This document shows positions 45,471 to 58,347 of a stretch of DNA of 64,000 nt, piece after piece. Made by a program: the position numbers and the translations under genes. The number at the start of each line of letters is the position of its first letter. The first letter of the stretch is position 1. The notes under the pieces were generated by a model, which was given only the letters and a program-made list of their open reading frames with translations, had not been told where the DNA came from and did not search any database. Origin of the DNA: Oncomelania hupensis (Eukaryota; Mollusca; Gastropoda; Littorinimorpha; Pomatiopsidae); NCBI GenBank assembly GCA_036898135.1, contig CM072517.1:65686604-65750603 (forward strand), given 5' to 3'.

Positions 45471-47559
45471 TTAACAGTCAAATCAGCGTAGATATTTAAA
45501 TTTAACAAATTCTTCAGAACCATACGAACAGTTCCGTTTTGAGTTATTCTAATCTGCGCAAAATGAAAGAAAACACAAAGATCTGTGTAAGGGAGAGAGC
45601 ACAACAGTATTCCAAGAAATAAACATTACTTGCATTGTAAATAAATATTAAAGCACCGCTTCTATAAAAATAACTTAAATAAATAAATAAAAGTGACCAT
45701 TTCCATTCTCAAGTTTTCATCTGTTCATATGAGCAGTTTTAAAAAATGGTTTCCTGTCATTAGATTTTGAACAGATTTCACATGGCGAACATAGATCAAT
45801 AGCTTTTCCTTAAATGGAAAACCACTACACAAGGTAAAAATTCACTAAACTGAAAATAACAATAACAGTTTTTTTTAAAACCACTAGACAAAGCGGAAAT
45901 ATACGAACAGCTTTTCATTAAAATAGATGGCAACTGAACTAATCCAGATTTAGGTACATGACTTAACAAAACAAAGAAGTCCACCTAAAGTCCCTGGTGA
46001 TGAAGAAAAGAAATTAGAGCGAGAGAAAAAGAATATACAGAAAGAACGAAGAACTTGTCAATCTTTTAGATGTTTTTTGTGAAATAAAGATTGCCGGACG
46101 ACTTGACTTGACCATTTAAACACACGTGATAGCTGTTATTACATATAAGAACAATGTAAGAATTTGGAAAAAGGATGTGAAATAAAATTGGAAAAATGAT
46201 CTTATAATGACGAAAAGAGATTGTGCGTTAACACTGTAAAGTGAAAACACACACATACACACACACGCGCACACACACACACAAAACAATACAAATTAAA
46301 AATAATTTTAAATTCTATTATTTGGTGGCACAAAAATCAGAAATGTTGCCTTATTATTGTTACGTCATCTGTATCCACGCCCAAAAAGTGGAAATCATGT
46401 GTTAAAAACAGTATTCGTATGCTATTAGTTTATGGTTTAACTTGAAAAGAAAGAAGTGAATAAATCGGGAATTCAAAACTCTTTACCCGGTGTTTGTTGC
46501 TTTTTACCTCTTCCAGTTAAATAGAAAAAAAAAAAAATAAAAATAGTCTCTTGGAGTTAAAAATATCACGTTAACGTTTAGCACCAAAGGAAAAAAAAGG
46601 CGAAGAGAAAAATAAGAGTAAGCCAAAAGTCATTATCACGAGATTAATTCTGGTAATAAATCCATTATAACGAGAATACTGTATCAAATCGAACAGGAGG
46701 ACATGTGTAATCCAGTATTTATTTTATGTCATTTTTAGAAACTTATTTTTATTTTATTTATTTTGCTTATTTTTCTTTCCTTTTTTATTTTTCTTTCTTT
46801 TATTTTTTTTTTTTTTTTTGGGGGGGGAGGAGGGTTGTGGGGAGGGGTGAGGAGGGAAAGTAACGGAATAAACAATATTCTGATCGGTGCTGCTACCAAG
46901 CATGTTCCCTTCGTGGATGTATTGGGTACTTTACACACAGTTCATTCATAAATTCTGGTTGCCCCTCTTTAGATTTTTTAAAAATATAATTAGTCAGTAG
47001 TCCAATCTTCAACCAAGACAAAAAGTTTATTTAGCCAATAATTATAACTGAGAGTTTGCTGCAACAAAATAGGTGAGGGGGGGATGAGGGGTGAAGGAGG
47101 TGGAATTGATCAAATAAGTAAATAAATAATCCAAGTCAGTAATAGATCAATAAATAAAATGTCATGAACTTTATATATAGATATTTTTAAAAATTACTAA
47201 AATATATGAAATAAATAAATAAGGCGGCGAAAAACTCTTAAATGAAACAAGGGAAAGCAGTGCATCTTTGCTCACATTTCCTCAAAGCTTCGTAGCATGC
47301 ATGTTTTATAGGCGCAGGCTTATCCCTAATGGACCAGCAAAATATTTACGAAAGCATGTAAACCAGAAATTATGCAGGTTAGTTGATAGACTTATCCCTA
47401 AAGGACTGACAGTCATTTATGTAAAAGTGAACAATACAGCTAGAAAATATTCAGCAAAATTAAAAAAAACTCGGGCCTAATTCATAGATGTAAGACTGTA
47501 AAATAATTCAGGCTAGCCTCGTGCAGACCTGTAAAAATAAAAAATTATTAATTTTAAGA

Positions 47560-47765
47560 CCCCATGCAATCGTGTAAGAACATAAACTAATTAGGACTTA
47601 AGCTTCAAGTAAGAACGTAAACTAATTAGGACTTAAGCCTCAAGCATACACCTAAGAATGCAAAATAATTATACACACATGTAAGAACATAAGACAGTTC
47701 AGCCTTGGGCCTAATTTTGCCCACACGTAACACCGCAACATAATTTAGACTTCGGACATATGCAA
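47560..47765. repeat. Degenerate ~45-bp tandem repeat
   Basis: GTAAGAACRTAAACTAATTA plus GGACTTAAGCYTCAAG recurs about four times with increasing divergence. Confidence 0.75.
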
Positions 47766-48509
47766 AATTGTTAAGTACACCCTATTTTCCCACAGTAAAA
47801 TGAACAATAAAACATCTTCGGGAAAACTTGATTCAGTCTTCACCTCCGGAACACAAAAGCATGATTGTGTGAACACGGCAATCATCACAAGAAAACGAAA
47901 ACATGCATCATGATTATTCCCTTAGAAATGCATTCAAAAAGGGTGACAGACAGTAGTCATAGTATTTACCGTAGCATTCACGATTGATAGATATCCACAG
48001 TATATTACCGTATAATTCAAAGCAAATATAGACGCAGAATGTCCTGTGCAATATAACGCAGACAGATATTCACAGTATTACCGTATATGTCAGTGCACAT
48101 GTCACATCATTAGACGAGCCTTTTGTACATTAAACAGCCTATAAGAGTGTAGGTTTTCGTATATGTACAATGATTAAACTGAGTCATTTTTCCTCCACTG
48201 TGTTTTTCCTCCTGCTTTGCTGAAAATGTATATTGCTTATTTAAAAATTTACTACAAGTAGCAGCGCGATCAGACACAGAAATGAATAAAACAATTATAT
48301 TCACATGTTTTTGTTAAATCATTCCAACATTTTCTTTTTCATCTCATGATACGCATTTGAAAAAAAGACACATGAAGGTTAAAAAAAACATTGTTTTACG
48401 TGATTGACACTTTGGCGAGCCTCGTGTTCGCCAACATTTTTTTTTTAATTTGTATTAATACCACACTTCCTTTATTTGGTTTTTTTTCCTTTTTCCAATG
48501 TCCAACAGA

Positions 48510-48577
48510 GTTAAGAAGCAAAAGTTGGATGGGACGTACAGCAAGCGGTGTGATTGGTACCTCACGCGCAAGTAATA
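48510..48577 (+). CDS. Possible terminal coding exon of an unknown gene
   Basis: A pyrimidine-rich stretch with acceptor TTCCAATGTCCAACAG leads into VKKQKLDGTYSKRCDWYLTR then K and TAA (stop at about 48575). The acceptor and basic-hydrophobic C-terminal reading are plausible, and an AATAAA follows at 49009. No upstream exon or family was recognised. It does not resemble the CARS1 C-terminus. Confidence 0.25.
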
Positions 48578-48599
48578 GAAGAAGTTTCGGTCTGCACAC

Positions 48600-51340
48600 A
48601 CAAATAAAAACACCATTCTTTTTTCAGGCCTTCATGCAGAATTGTATAAACATATCTCCATTTTGTTGAAATAAGGTTCTGTCTCTTCATTGCTTCCAAC
48701 AGTCTGCCTTTATTTTTCACTCGGCTGCTTGGACCTTTCTTCGCTCCATATATGTTTTGTAGAAGGCGAGACAGAGAGAACTCAAATCCATAGGAGAACA
48801 GACACACCAGATTAAAAGGTTATCAATAGGTGTGTTCCACTGAAAGCCATTGCAGGAGTTACGACATGGTAACTTTTGTGGTGATGTTTAGTTACGATTT
48901 CCTTTTTTTTTCCCCCTTTCGTTTGTTTGCTTATTTTAGGCTGTATTCTTTTAATTAATAATGTATTTAAACACGGCTTGGTCCGCACAGATTTAGTTTG
49001 ATCTCAATAAATTCTGTTTTCCCTTGATATACTGCACTCACAATCTCTTGGAAAACATTGAAAACACAGTTGTAACAACGTATAAATATTTGCAGTCCAC
49101 ATGCATTAATCTTTCAAGTGTCACCGAGTGGAATGGTTTTCATTGTGTGTATCCTCTCCCCCCACTCCGTTCTTTTAATAGGTTCTCAAACTGTGTGTTG
49201 AGAAGTTTAGCCTTTTTCATTCGAGGCGTGTGACCTTTTAGCTCTTTTTTTTCATTTTTATAAATTTGGGACTTGTGACACATCACAATCTGTAACAGTG
49301 TTTTATGAGAATATTTCAATGATTTGTTTTCACAGTCAGTCACAGTGATTGTGAATAATAATTATATGGCATACATCGTTCGTTAAAAGGCGTTGTTGAT
49401 AGTAACCCCCTCATTGTCACAATTCTAGTACGCATTGGATTATTTGCAGAAAAGAAATATTATTGTTAACGCCAAGTAGCCAGATATGTATTTCAATGGT
49501 GATCACTCTCTTCTCAAAACTTCTTCTACCAGATTTAATTTATTCAGATATTCTTCTCTGTGAAAGATAATATTCCATCTGGTTCAAAGGGTGGGGTTCT
49601 CTTGTATGTGAAGATTTTGAATAAAGCCGCATAGTTTCCCCACTCACAGTGGCAAGTTGATAACAGTCGAAGACTATATGGTTACTATGATTATTATGGT
49701 TCTATAATTTATCTCTTTCACTCATTGTGAACTTAAACATGTATTGCTAATATTATTATGCCCGTTATCTCACAGTTTGTTCTTAGTTTACAGGATCATA
49801 TTACTTAAATTAAAATGTCCATGAATGTTGTAATAGGTGTAGACTGATTAATGTCGTCATGTTATCAGCGGCAAATGCAATGACGTATTTTATTATGTTA
49901 GCCAAAACTGTTGGTTATTATAACTCTCGCTATACACACAAAGACTCTGGTGTTTTTGTTTTCTCCTACAAATTCTTGTCTCAATGTTTGCTTCACTGTA
50001 CTTCACATACTATTTTTTTTTAAACCAAAAGTAAATATTTAAAAAATGTATCGTTCAGCTTATATCATTTAACAATTAACACGGAAAACAACATTAGTGA
50101 AGATCTCCAACACTATCAGTCGCATCGTGTACACACATGAATTGAGGGGAATTGTTCTGGAATGAACAGTTTGAAATAATTACGCTTTACATTCTTAGAA
50201 CGTGTTTTAGTCTTAAATGTAAACTGCTCTTCGAATGTACAGGTTACATGCTTAAAACGAATCTTAAGGCAAACCTGTAGCTCATGGAACATATTGTTGA
50301 AGTGTTGGTGTCAACTTTAAGAAATTTTTCATCACGGTCATGTGACACAAAAAAAGGAACAAACATGATGACATGATATTGCAGTGTTCGTCATTTCAAC
50401 AAGGTCTGCGATTTGAGTCAAGGAGTCGTAACAATTCTATGAACATGTTAAAACAATTTTTTTTAACCTTTTAAATGGTATACTTTTAGTTTGAGTCATA
50501 GTTAGATAATGATTAAGCTATATATATGTAGTGGAAATGGCTAAAATAGCAATATTGTAAAAGTGGGGCTGAGGTGGTTAATCATTTGGATTATAATCCC
50601 TTGACTGCACTCATTGCTCAAATATGTGAAGCTTTAGGCTTTGGATATAGTTGTGCATACACGCACGCCAACACTGCAATGAAAGAATGAAAGAACGTAA
50701 CTGTTCCATGTAGTACGAGCACGAGGTGGATGATAAGCACAACAAGCAAATAAAATTAATAAACTGAACATGATGGTGCACTGTCAGTCTCCAATCACCC
50801 CAAAGGGAATTCTTTGTTTAATATATATCTCCGGTCATTTGATAAGGTACTCTAAGGAACACTCGAGTTATGTAGGCTTATACCTTTTGTGCATGTTCAA
50901 TTCAGTGATCAGTGTATTAAATCTGTTCCCCAACAATTCATGCTTAGTACTTAAGTATCCAGGGACGCAGAGCGTAGGCATTCTTTAAAGATCATTTGAA
51001 TTTTGTGAGTATATGACTTATCAGTGGAATTTAAATTTGCTTGAAAAAATAATAGCCATTTCAAGTGCTTAGGTTCACATTTGGAGGTTCACTTTCTTGT
51101 TTTAAGAAACGGATTGAAACGTTGAGGTGCACATTGTATATCCGCTTTAGGTTTTTCACCTTTCTTATTTCCGTAGGCGACAGGGAAAAGCGTATAATAC
51201 GTGTCGGAACAAAGAGGCACACGAGAAACACTTGAACGTCGTGTCGTTGTACAGAATTTCTGACAACGAACAGGTAGGTAGAATGCAAAAGACCTTTGCA
51301 AGGCGCTTCTCATATTTGAAGAAAATCCAGCTGAAGGCGT
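48600..51340. other. AT-rich DNA without recognised genes
   Basis: No exon or transposon end supported. Confidence 0.5.
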
Positions 51341-51358
51341 AAGGGCCTTTGTAAGCAC

Positions 51359-51364
51359 TTTATT
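51359..51364 (-). promoter_or_regulatory. Candidate polyadenylation signal for the 51.9-63.8 kb gene
   Basis: AATAAA on the minus strand about 0.5 kb past the stop codon at 51861. Position is reasonable for a 3' UTR; there is no other support. Confidence 0.3.
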
Positions 51365-51860
51365 TTTTCTCCCCACAGACTGGGTGATTGCTTTTAGTGA
51401 AGGTTTGGAACTGAATAGACGAGATTTCGCAGGTTAGCGTTGAAAAATAATGCGGGTTTCGTGGGACGTTTGTAACTGCTCCTAGATATGGCGTGCTTCA
51501 CGTAGACGTATGTTCTTTTATTGGCTTGAAGGTTTCATTGGCAGCTGAATCAGCAGGAGAAGGAAGCAAGTCTAGATCCGGGGACAGAATTTTGTCAGTG
51601 AGACTGAAGTTTCCTTTCTTCCCAGGTCAAGGAGGGTAATATTATTGTACTTCGGAGCGCCAGAGAGAGAGAGAGATCAGGATTATTTGAAATGGATTTT
51701 GCAGAATAAGCCACTTACTTTCCCCAAAACAAATTAAAGCCCAGTCGCGCACAATAATTATAATCATGAGTTCTGAGAGTTTTCTCTTGAAGCGTAACAC
51801 TCACTGTATTTAGGCAACTCAAATAACACAGCAAACACGGATTCTTCGCTCCTTGCCTCG

Positions 51861-52298
51861 CTATCTGGAGACGTCACTTAGCACAGGCCTTTCCACAAGA
51901 TAGCGCGTGAGAAGCGCGTGCAGTCCCAACAAGGTCAAGGCCACGGCACAAACGCGAGCGAGGCTCGTCTTCGCAGCAGCACCACCACCCACGAAGAGCT
52001 GCGGTGACGTGGCACTGTTCCCGCGAATGATATCATCGAGGATGATGGTGTCGTCGTACGATGGCGGCTTGAGCGTGGTGTAGCCCCCAGGGAAGATGGG
52101 ATGCCTGGTGTGTGGTGGCCATCTTTGCTGGTAGTTTGGTTCTAGCGTGGTGGTGGGTGGCGGCGCCTGCGTCTGCGGGAGTGGGGTGTGGACGGGGCAG
52201 ATCATGGACTCCTTGTTCCTTAGGTACACCCGCAAGCCGAACACCCGAAACTCCGGGTTGAACATGCAGGCAGGCAACATGTCTTCCTCGAAAGTGAA
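51861..52298 (-). CDS. Unrecognised gene, last coding exon
   Basis: Acceptor TTCTGCAACAG|TTCACT, then 145 codons and a stop at 51861. It contains the Pro/Thr-rich stalk and the C-terminal hydrophobic segment. Confidence 0.82.
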   Translation of the reverse strand, partial: FTFEEDMLPACMFNPEFRVFGLRVYLRNKESMICPVHTPLPQTQAPPPTTTLEPNYQQRWPPHTRHPIFPGGYTTLKPPSYDDTIILDDIIRGNSATSPQLFVGGGAAAKTSLARVCAVALTLLGLHALLTRYLVERPVLSDVSR

Positions 52299-54815
52299 CT
52301 GTTGCAGAAAAAAACAAAAAACAAAACAAAACAGAAAGGCTAGTCATTATGAAAGTGAATTGGCCAGGAAAAAAGAAAGAAAGCGAGCAAAAGGCGAGTG
52401 AATGTTTATAACAAACGTTTGATCATTGCGCGTTTTATTTGTCGTAATCTAAAATTCTCACATACGTCAAATCAAGACAGCAAATCTTTATTCTAGTGAT
52501 ACAGGAAAATTGTTGTGCCAACGCTACAGAGAAGGTTTCTTTTTCTTTTTTCCTTTAAAAACAACAACAACAAAAAAAAAAAAAACGAAGATCAGTGAAG
52601 TTAGGAAAGTATCGTTTGTGAGGGCACTACCGTCATCCTTTTCAAACTTTTCTTGACGCTTGTAATGTGCTTATAACACTACTATCTCCCCTTTTTGTGT
52701 GTGAAGCCTTCAGTAAAGAAAACCAAACACACACCAAATGGCATTTTAATATATATTTAAAGTTATTCAAGCGAATTAAGGAATTAATGATTGAACGAAT
52801 CAGTAACTAAGCTAATTAAAAAAAATCATTCAGTCAACCTATCAGTCGTCTTGTCATAATAGCCTGCGTACCGGATAGATTGGTGCTGAAAGCTTGAACC
52901 AGCTCAGCTCCTCGTCGTCGTAGGGAGAGTAGCTTTCGGGCGAGCCTTGGAAGAGCCAGCCAAAGGCTCCCAGCAGGCCGTCCTGGTTGTACATGAGGAA
53001 CACGGGGTACAGCATCTCGCACGGCAGGTCCGGCGACAGGCCGCGAAAGTAGTGGAAACCTGCGGACAGACAAGTACAGCTGGTTGTTATAGGCAATGGA
53101 GAGCAATTACTACGGGGTCAATTTTGAGTGACACACGTTCATGCCGTATTTATATAAAAAAAAAAAAAGAAACGAAAAGTGAGCTGTACTATAATTTATG
53201 ATCAGTATGAACCAGTACTTAATTTATGAGCTGTATGAACCAGTAGTACTACTTAATTTATGATCAGTATGAACCATTACTTAATTTATTAGCAGTATGA
53301 ACCAGTAGGTATTCCTGGTGTATGTTTTCATTTAGCAATATGATTTAGTTAGTCAGTTCCTGAAGCGATAGCTGGGGAACTGTTGTTGTTGACTCTGTCC
53401 GTCTTTCCGTCCGTCCGTCCGGCTGGTATCCATGATCAGTATGTATTCCTGGCGTGTGTTTTCATTTGGCAGTAATGTTGTTGTTGTCGTAACTTCCTGT
53501 TGTTTGTATGAACAGGCCCTACAGCTGTGTTAAAGGAAAGCCGGTGAATTAAAAGGGCCCCAAGATCACACATTGAAAAGTCACAGAACCCTTCAAAGTC
53601 ACAATAAATGTTTCTCCACCAGATTGTAATTAAAAAAAAAAAACAGTCAAGAAACAAAATCTTTCATAAAGTACATACATTCATTTGTTTATATGCCTAA
53701 TACTGGCATCAAGGTGGGTTCTATAAATAGCACTGCAGCGAAAGTGTGTATAGTAGGCACAGTTGTTTGTTTACACAACAAGGAAGAGACGCCTAAAATT
53801 TACATCGTGGCGGTCGGTTTGAGCAACGATGACCATTTATATTATTATTTCTTTAAAAAAAAAAAATTTGTTTGAGGCCACAACAATGCGTTTTCCCAAG
53901 CAAACTTGTCACAATACTAAACACCTATCCTTGATACCCTGGCCTTGGTCGGGAATCCAAACACCGAGTACGCCATTTTTATTTATTTATTATTTTATTA
54001 TTGTGTGATTGAATGTCAGCGTATACAGCCGTGTACACTACACACTGCCACACCGGCAAGCGAGCTCACAGCAAAATCACTGTTGCGGTGGCAGCTGAAG
54101 TCGCCACAAAATCTTGTGGAATTGTTGGAAAAGAGGGAATGGGTTATGTGAGGTTGAATTTAGCGGGAAATACTACGACTGTACTATGTAGAAAGATGAA
54201 GCAACAACAATAGCGCGTGCCTAGAATGCTGGCGTGTAAACGTTTGATACAAATAAAACGTAGCATTGTGACGACTTTACAGCGCGAGAATACCTTTTCC
54301 TGACGTCAAATAGATGTTCACTTTTGTAGGGCCGCTACAGCTTGCACTGCTTTTGTTGTTGTAGACAAAAAGTAAACTTGAACATTGCACTCTCGATGAC
54401 CTTTGGAAGAAAACTCAAGCTTAATTCCTTGTGGAAAACGGGCTCCCTAGCATCCTCGTGAACGTCCCTCTTTAAGACATCGATGGCGGATGTATAAAGG
54501 GGCACTTGGCGTCTGCTCAAGTGCAATCAAAGTAGGACAACTCGCCTCAGAAAGGAAATGAAGCCCACCCAGTCGGCGGTTTCCACAGACATTTGGTGTG
54601 GGTGGCTTCGTTCAGACTGAGATGGCAAAATGGGTATGAAGTTCCTATGTTTTGTGACGCGTTGTTTGGTAAAGAAGGCCGAGTTTACTTCTTAGACTTT
54701 TCAATGTAGAAACCGTAATTTAAAATTATTTTGTAGTTTTAGTATATCATCATCATCATCATCATCCTCATCCTCATCATCATCCTCATCATCTTCATCA
54801 TCATCATCATCATAC

Positions 54816-54857
<42 letters not shown>

Positions 54858-54941
54858 ATTTCGTTCTTCTTCTTCTTCTTCTTCTTCTTCTTCTTCTTCT
54901 TCTTCTTCTTCTTCTTCTTCTTCTTCTTCTTCTTCGTCTTC

Positions 54942-54997
<56 letters not shown>

Positions 54998-56668
54998 GTA
55001 TTAAAGTACAAATAGAATACATGTTGGGTTGTCATTAAAATATGTTTCAAATACATTTTCAATTTGTATTATAATTATGTTTGTATCTATGCGTGAGAAT
55101 GAAAGTGCTTTGTCCCAAATTAAATACAGACGTGACTGTTTGGAATAACATTGGAAAGGCCTTCAAAGAGATGGGCAAATGTGGACGTATTAAGTGTGGG
55201 ATATACCTCAACATTCGAATTTAACATGAGGAGGTAAAGAGAGTACAGCCGTAAATAAATAAAATTGTAATAAATAACATTAATTAAAATGAGGAAAATA
55301 ATGAATACATTAATTCAATAATTAACAAAAATAACAAAACAAATTAATACTGCTAGACGATGTCAACTTTTGACTTATTTTGAGTGGGGCGATCCGTATG
55401 TAACATTGGAATTGAGAGAAGAGAGGACAGAGTGCAGAGCTAAGTAAATAACTCAATTAAAAATAAAAGAAGTAATGAACAAAATTAAATAAATTAATAC
55501 GGGAAATACAATTATAAAGCTAAATTATGGCAACCACCTTTCGACTCTCTATAACATGAAATTGAGAGGGGAGGTAAAACGAGTTCAGAAGAAAATAAAT
55601 ATATAAATAAATAAATACATTAAAAAATAAAAAATACAATAAAAAATACAATAAATAATTAATAAAATAAATGAATTCATAAAATAAAATTATTACGCTA
55701 AATGTTGTCAACTTTCGACTTATTATGTGTGGGAGGGTGTGTATATAACATTGAAATTGAGAGAAGGGAGGTAAAAAGAGTGCAGAAGTAAATTATTTGA
55801 ATTTCATATAATTAAAACAATATAAAATAATACATACATCAATTAATAATATAAACACAATAAAATAATACAGTTAAACAATGGCAACTTTAGATCTGTT
55901 TCGTGTGGACCTGACCTCCTATTAAAGTGAGAGAGAGGGGGAAGGGGGCAAGGAGGTGACAAAGAGTGCAGAAGTGACAGCTGTGTGGTGTTGCCGCAAT
56001 CAAAAGAACAGCATTATGAGGCTCCATTTCAATGTCTGTTTCCAAAAGGTCAAAGGACAGGTTTGCTATATAGGGCGGGGAGGGGGGGTTGGCAAGACAA
56101 GAAAAGGTATATACGGTGTTTGCAACTTGGGGGTGCGTCTGGATGAGTGTGTGTGTGGGTGTGTGTGTGTGTGTGTGTGTAGGTACGTTTGTATAGTAAT
56201 GACAGATGGAGGAGGGTGGGGAGGTGGTGGGATTGGATTAGAAAAAAATAAAACCCTTTCTTTTTTTTTAAACCAATATAATTTAGGACGAGGGCGGGGC
56301 ATGAAGGCAGGAGTGTATCTGTTTGCGTGTCTTTTCTGCCTCTGTGTGTGTGAGAGAGAGAGTGTGTGTGTGGGTGAGTGAAATTTCTTTCGTCTTCTAT
56401 TGGTGAAAGGGGGGAATTGAAATGCAGACTGACGTCTGAAAGGCCGAAACTGTTTTGAACGGTTTGGCCACGCTGCTGCGAAGTGGCTGGAAAAGAAAGA
56501 GGCCGAAGAATATTGTGAAGAGCCATCACATGTCACCTGTCTTGCCAATAATTACCGCTGTCTGAGGGATTAAAAAAAGGAGATTAAATGAATGTTAAGT
56601 CATCTTATTAAAGATTAGAAAGGTCTGGCGGAAGGTAAAGTGAAAGGGGGTGAGAAATTAAAAAAAGT

Positions 56669-56706
<38 letters not shown>

Positions 56707-58117
56707 TAGAGGAAGTGATAATGATGGTGATGATGATGATGAGAGAGAGAGGAGTACAGGAGACGATGATGGTGATGATGAAGATAGAGAGGAGTACAGG
56801 AGATGATGATGATGACGGTGATGATGATGATGATGATGATGACAGACACACAGACAGACAGAGATATTTTTAAAAAATGTGGGAGAGGGGAAAAGAGATG
56901 ACTCGGAAGATTCGAGAATGTGTGTGAGAAAGAGATGGAAAGAAAATGGTAGAGTTTGTATGGAGAGGGGTGGGGTGGAGAGAGAGAGAGAATATGGAGG
57001 GAGAGTGAGAGATGGTGGGAGAATAGAGTGGGGAGTGAGAGAGAGGGGTGGGGGAGAGGGGGAAGAAAGAAGCAGAGAGTTGAGAGAAAGATTCCTGAAG
57101 GTTACGATAGCAAATACAGGTGTCCTATGAAAACTTAGCACGTCGCGGACCGTTTTCCTCACTCTTGTCACTACGCGGCAGGCAAAAAACAAGAAAAACG
57201 TTTCCAAGTGTGGAAGAGATTGCACTGCCAAGGAAGAATGGTGCCTGGTTTTTAGGGTACGGGGCACTGAACTAGAAACTATAGTACGGGCCAGTGGTTA
57301 TAGGTACCGTACCCAAACTTGGATGAACCAAGCCCTCTTTTTTGGGTTTGATAGCAATATATACTGCGCTGATGAGAAGGCTTTTGGAGGGCAGTAAGGG
57401 TGAAGTCTGTGCAGCTCAGTAGTGTGAGCTACCCATGCCCCAAGCTTGGACGAACTTGATAGCAGTTTGTACTGAGAAGGTGTTTGGAAAACAGTAGTGG
57501 TGAAACTGGCAATGTCCCAATCGTTTCCTGACTGTCTTGAACGTTGGAAGGTTGACGTAAGACGGTACGGGAGGAAATTAAAATATCAAATATGAAGGGT
57601 GGGTGGGTGGGGAGGAGGGTGGGGGGTCATTAAGGTATTGAAATGTGCCAGTGACATTACTAGTGGATTTGGGAGTGGAAATAGAAATAAGTACATTCGA
57701 AAGAAAACCCAGCAGTATTATACAACTTCAAAACAGCTTTAAGTGGAGCACGGTGGTCTAATGGTAGTGCTTTGGCTTGCGGATCTGAAGGTCCCGGGTT
57801 CGAGCCCTGTCCTTCGGATGAGAGTATAAACCGAGGTCTAGTCTGTGTGTCGCATACATTCCATCATAACGGACTTTAAAGATCCTGACGCTCATGTCCT
57901 AGACGGGTGAGTGCCGGTAACAAGAACACATCCAGCATGCACTTGGTCCTTCTCCCCCATCCCTGGCTGGCCAGGATAGTGCTCAGTTGTCCGGGCGTCA
58001 GACCATGCGCCCAAAGGGTGCGGGTGGGCGTTTCGGACGGTTTGAGTTAGATCCTGTATCGGCCAGCGCCTAGAGTCTGGTCAAGTACGGCGAGATAAGT
58101 GCGCTATAAAAATCCTC

Positions 58118-58198
<81 letters not shown>

Positions 58199-58286
58199 GT
58201 TCAGCAACGATTAGCTGGAAAGATTGAAATTTTTAAAAAAAATCAGCTTTTTAGGAAATATTGTGATAAAATGACTATAAAACGTC

Positions 58287-58347
<61 letters not shown>

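Larger units (their letters stand above)
44100..48500. other. AT-rich DNA with degenerate minisatellites, no recognised gene
   Basis: Two old tandem repeats are visible and listed separately (45240-45470 and 47560-47765). A related word pair, CTTATCCCTAATGGACC / CTTATCCCTAAAGGACT, occurs at 47319 and 47391. No supported exon. Confidence 0.5.

Noticed and set aside
52033..52347. Alternative minus-strand frame over the last exon of gene 3
   Set aside because: It overlaps the exon in another frame and runs across the acceptor; the frame starting FTFEEDMLPACM joins correctly to the upstream exon.
54739..55062. Frame of poly-Arg, poly-Asn and poly-Met
   Set aside because: Pure trinucleotide repeat read through.
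56608..57267. 219-codon minus-strand frame rich in Ser/Leu/His
   Set aside because: Translation of (GA)n, (GAT)n and purine-rich repeats; no domain.
57741..57815. tRNA gene
   Set aside because: Same reasoning: pol III head of a ~380-bp SINE with (AAT)n tail.
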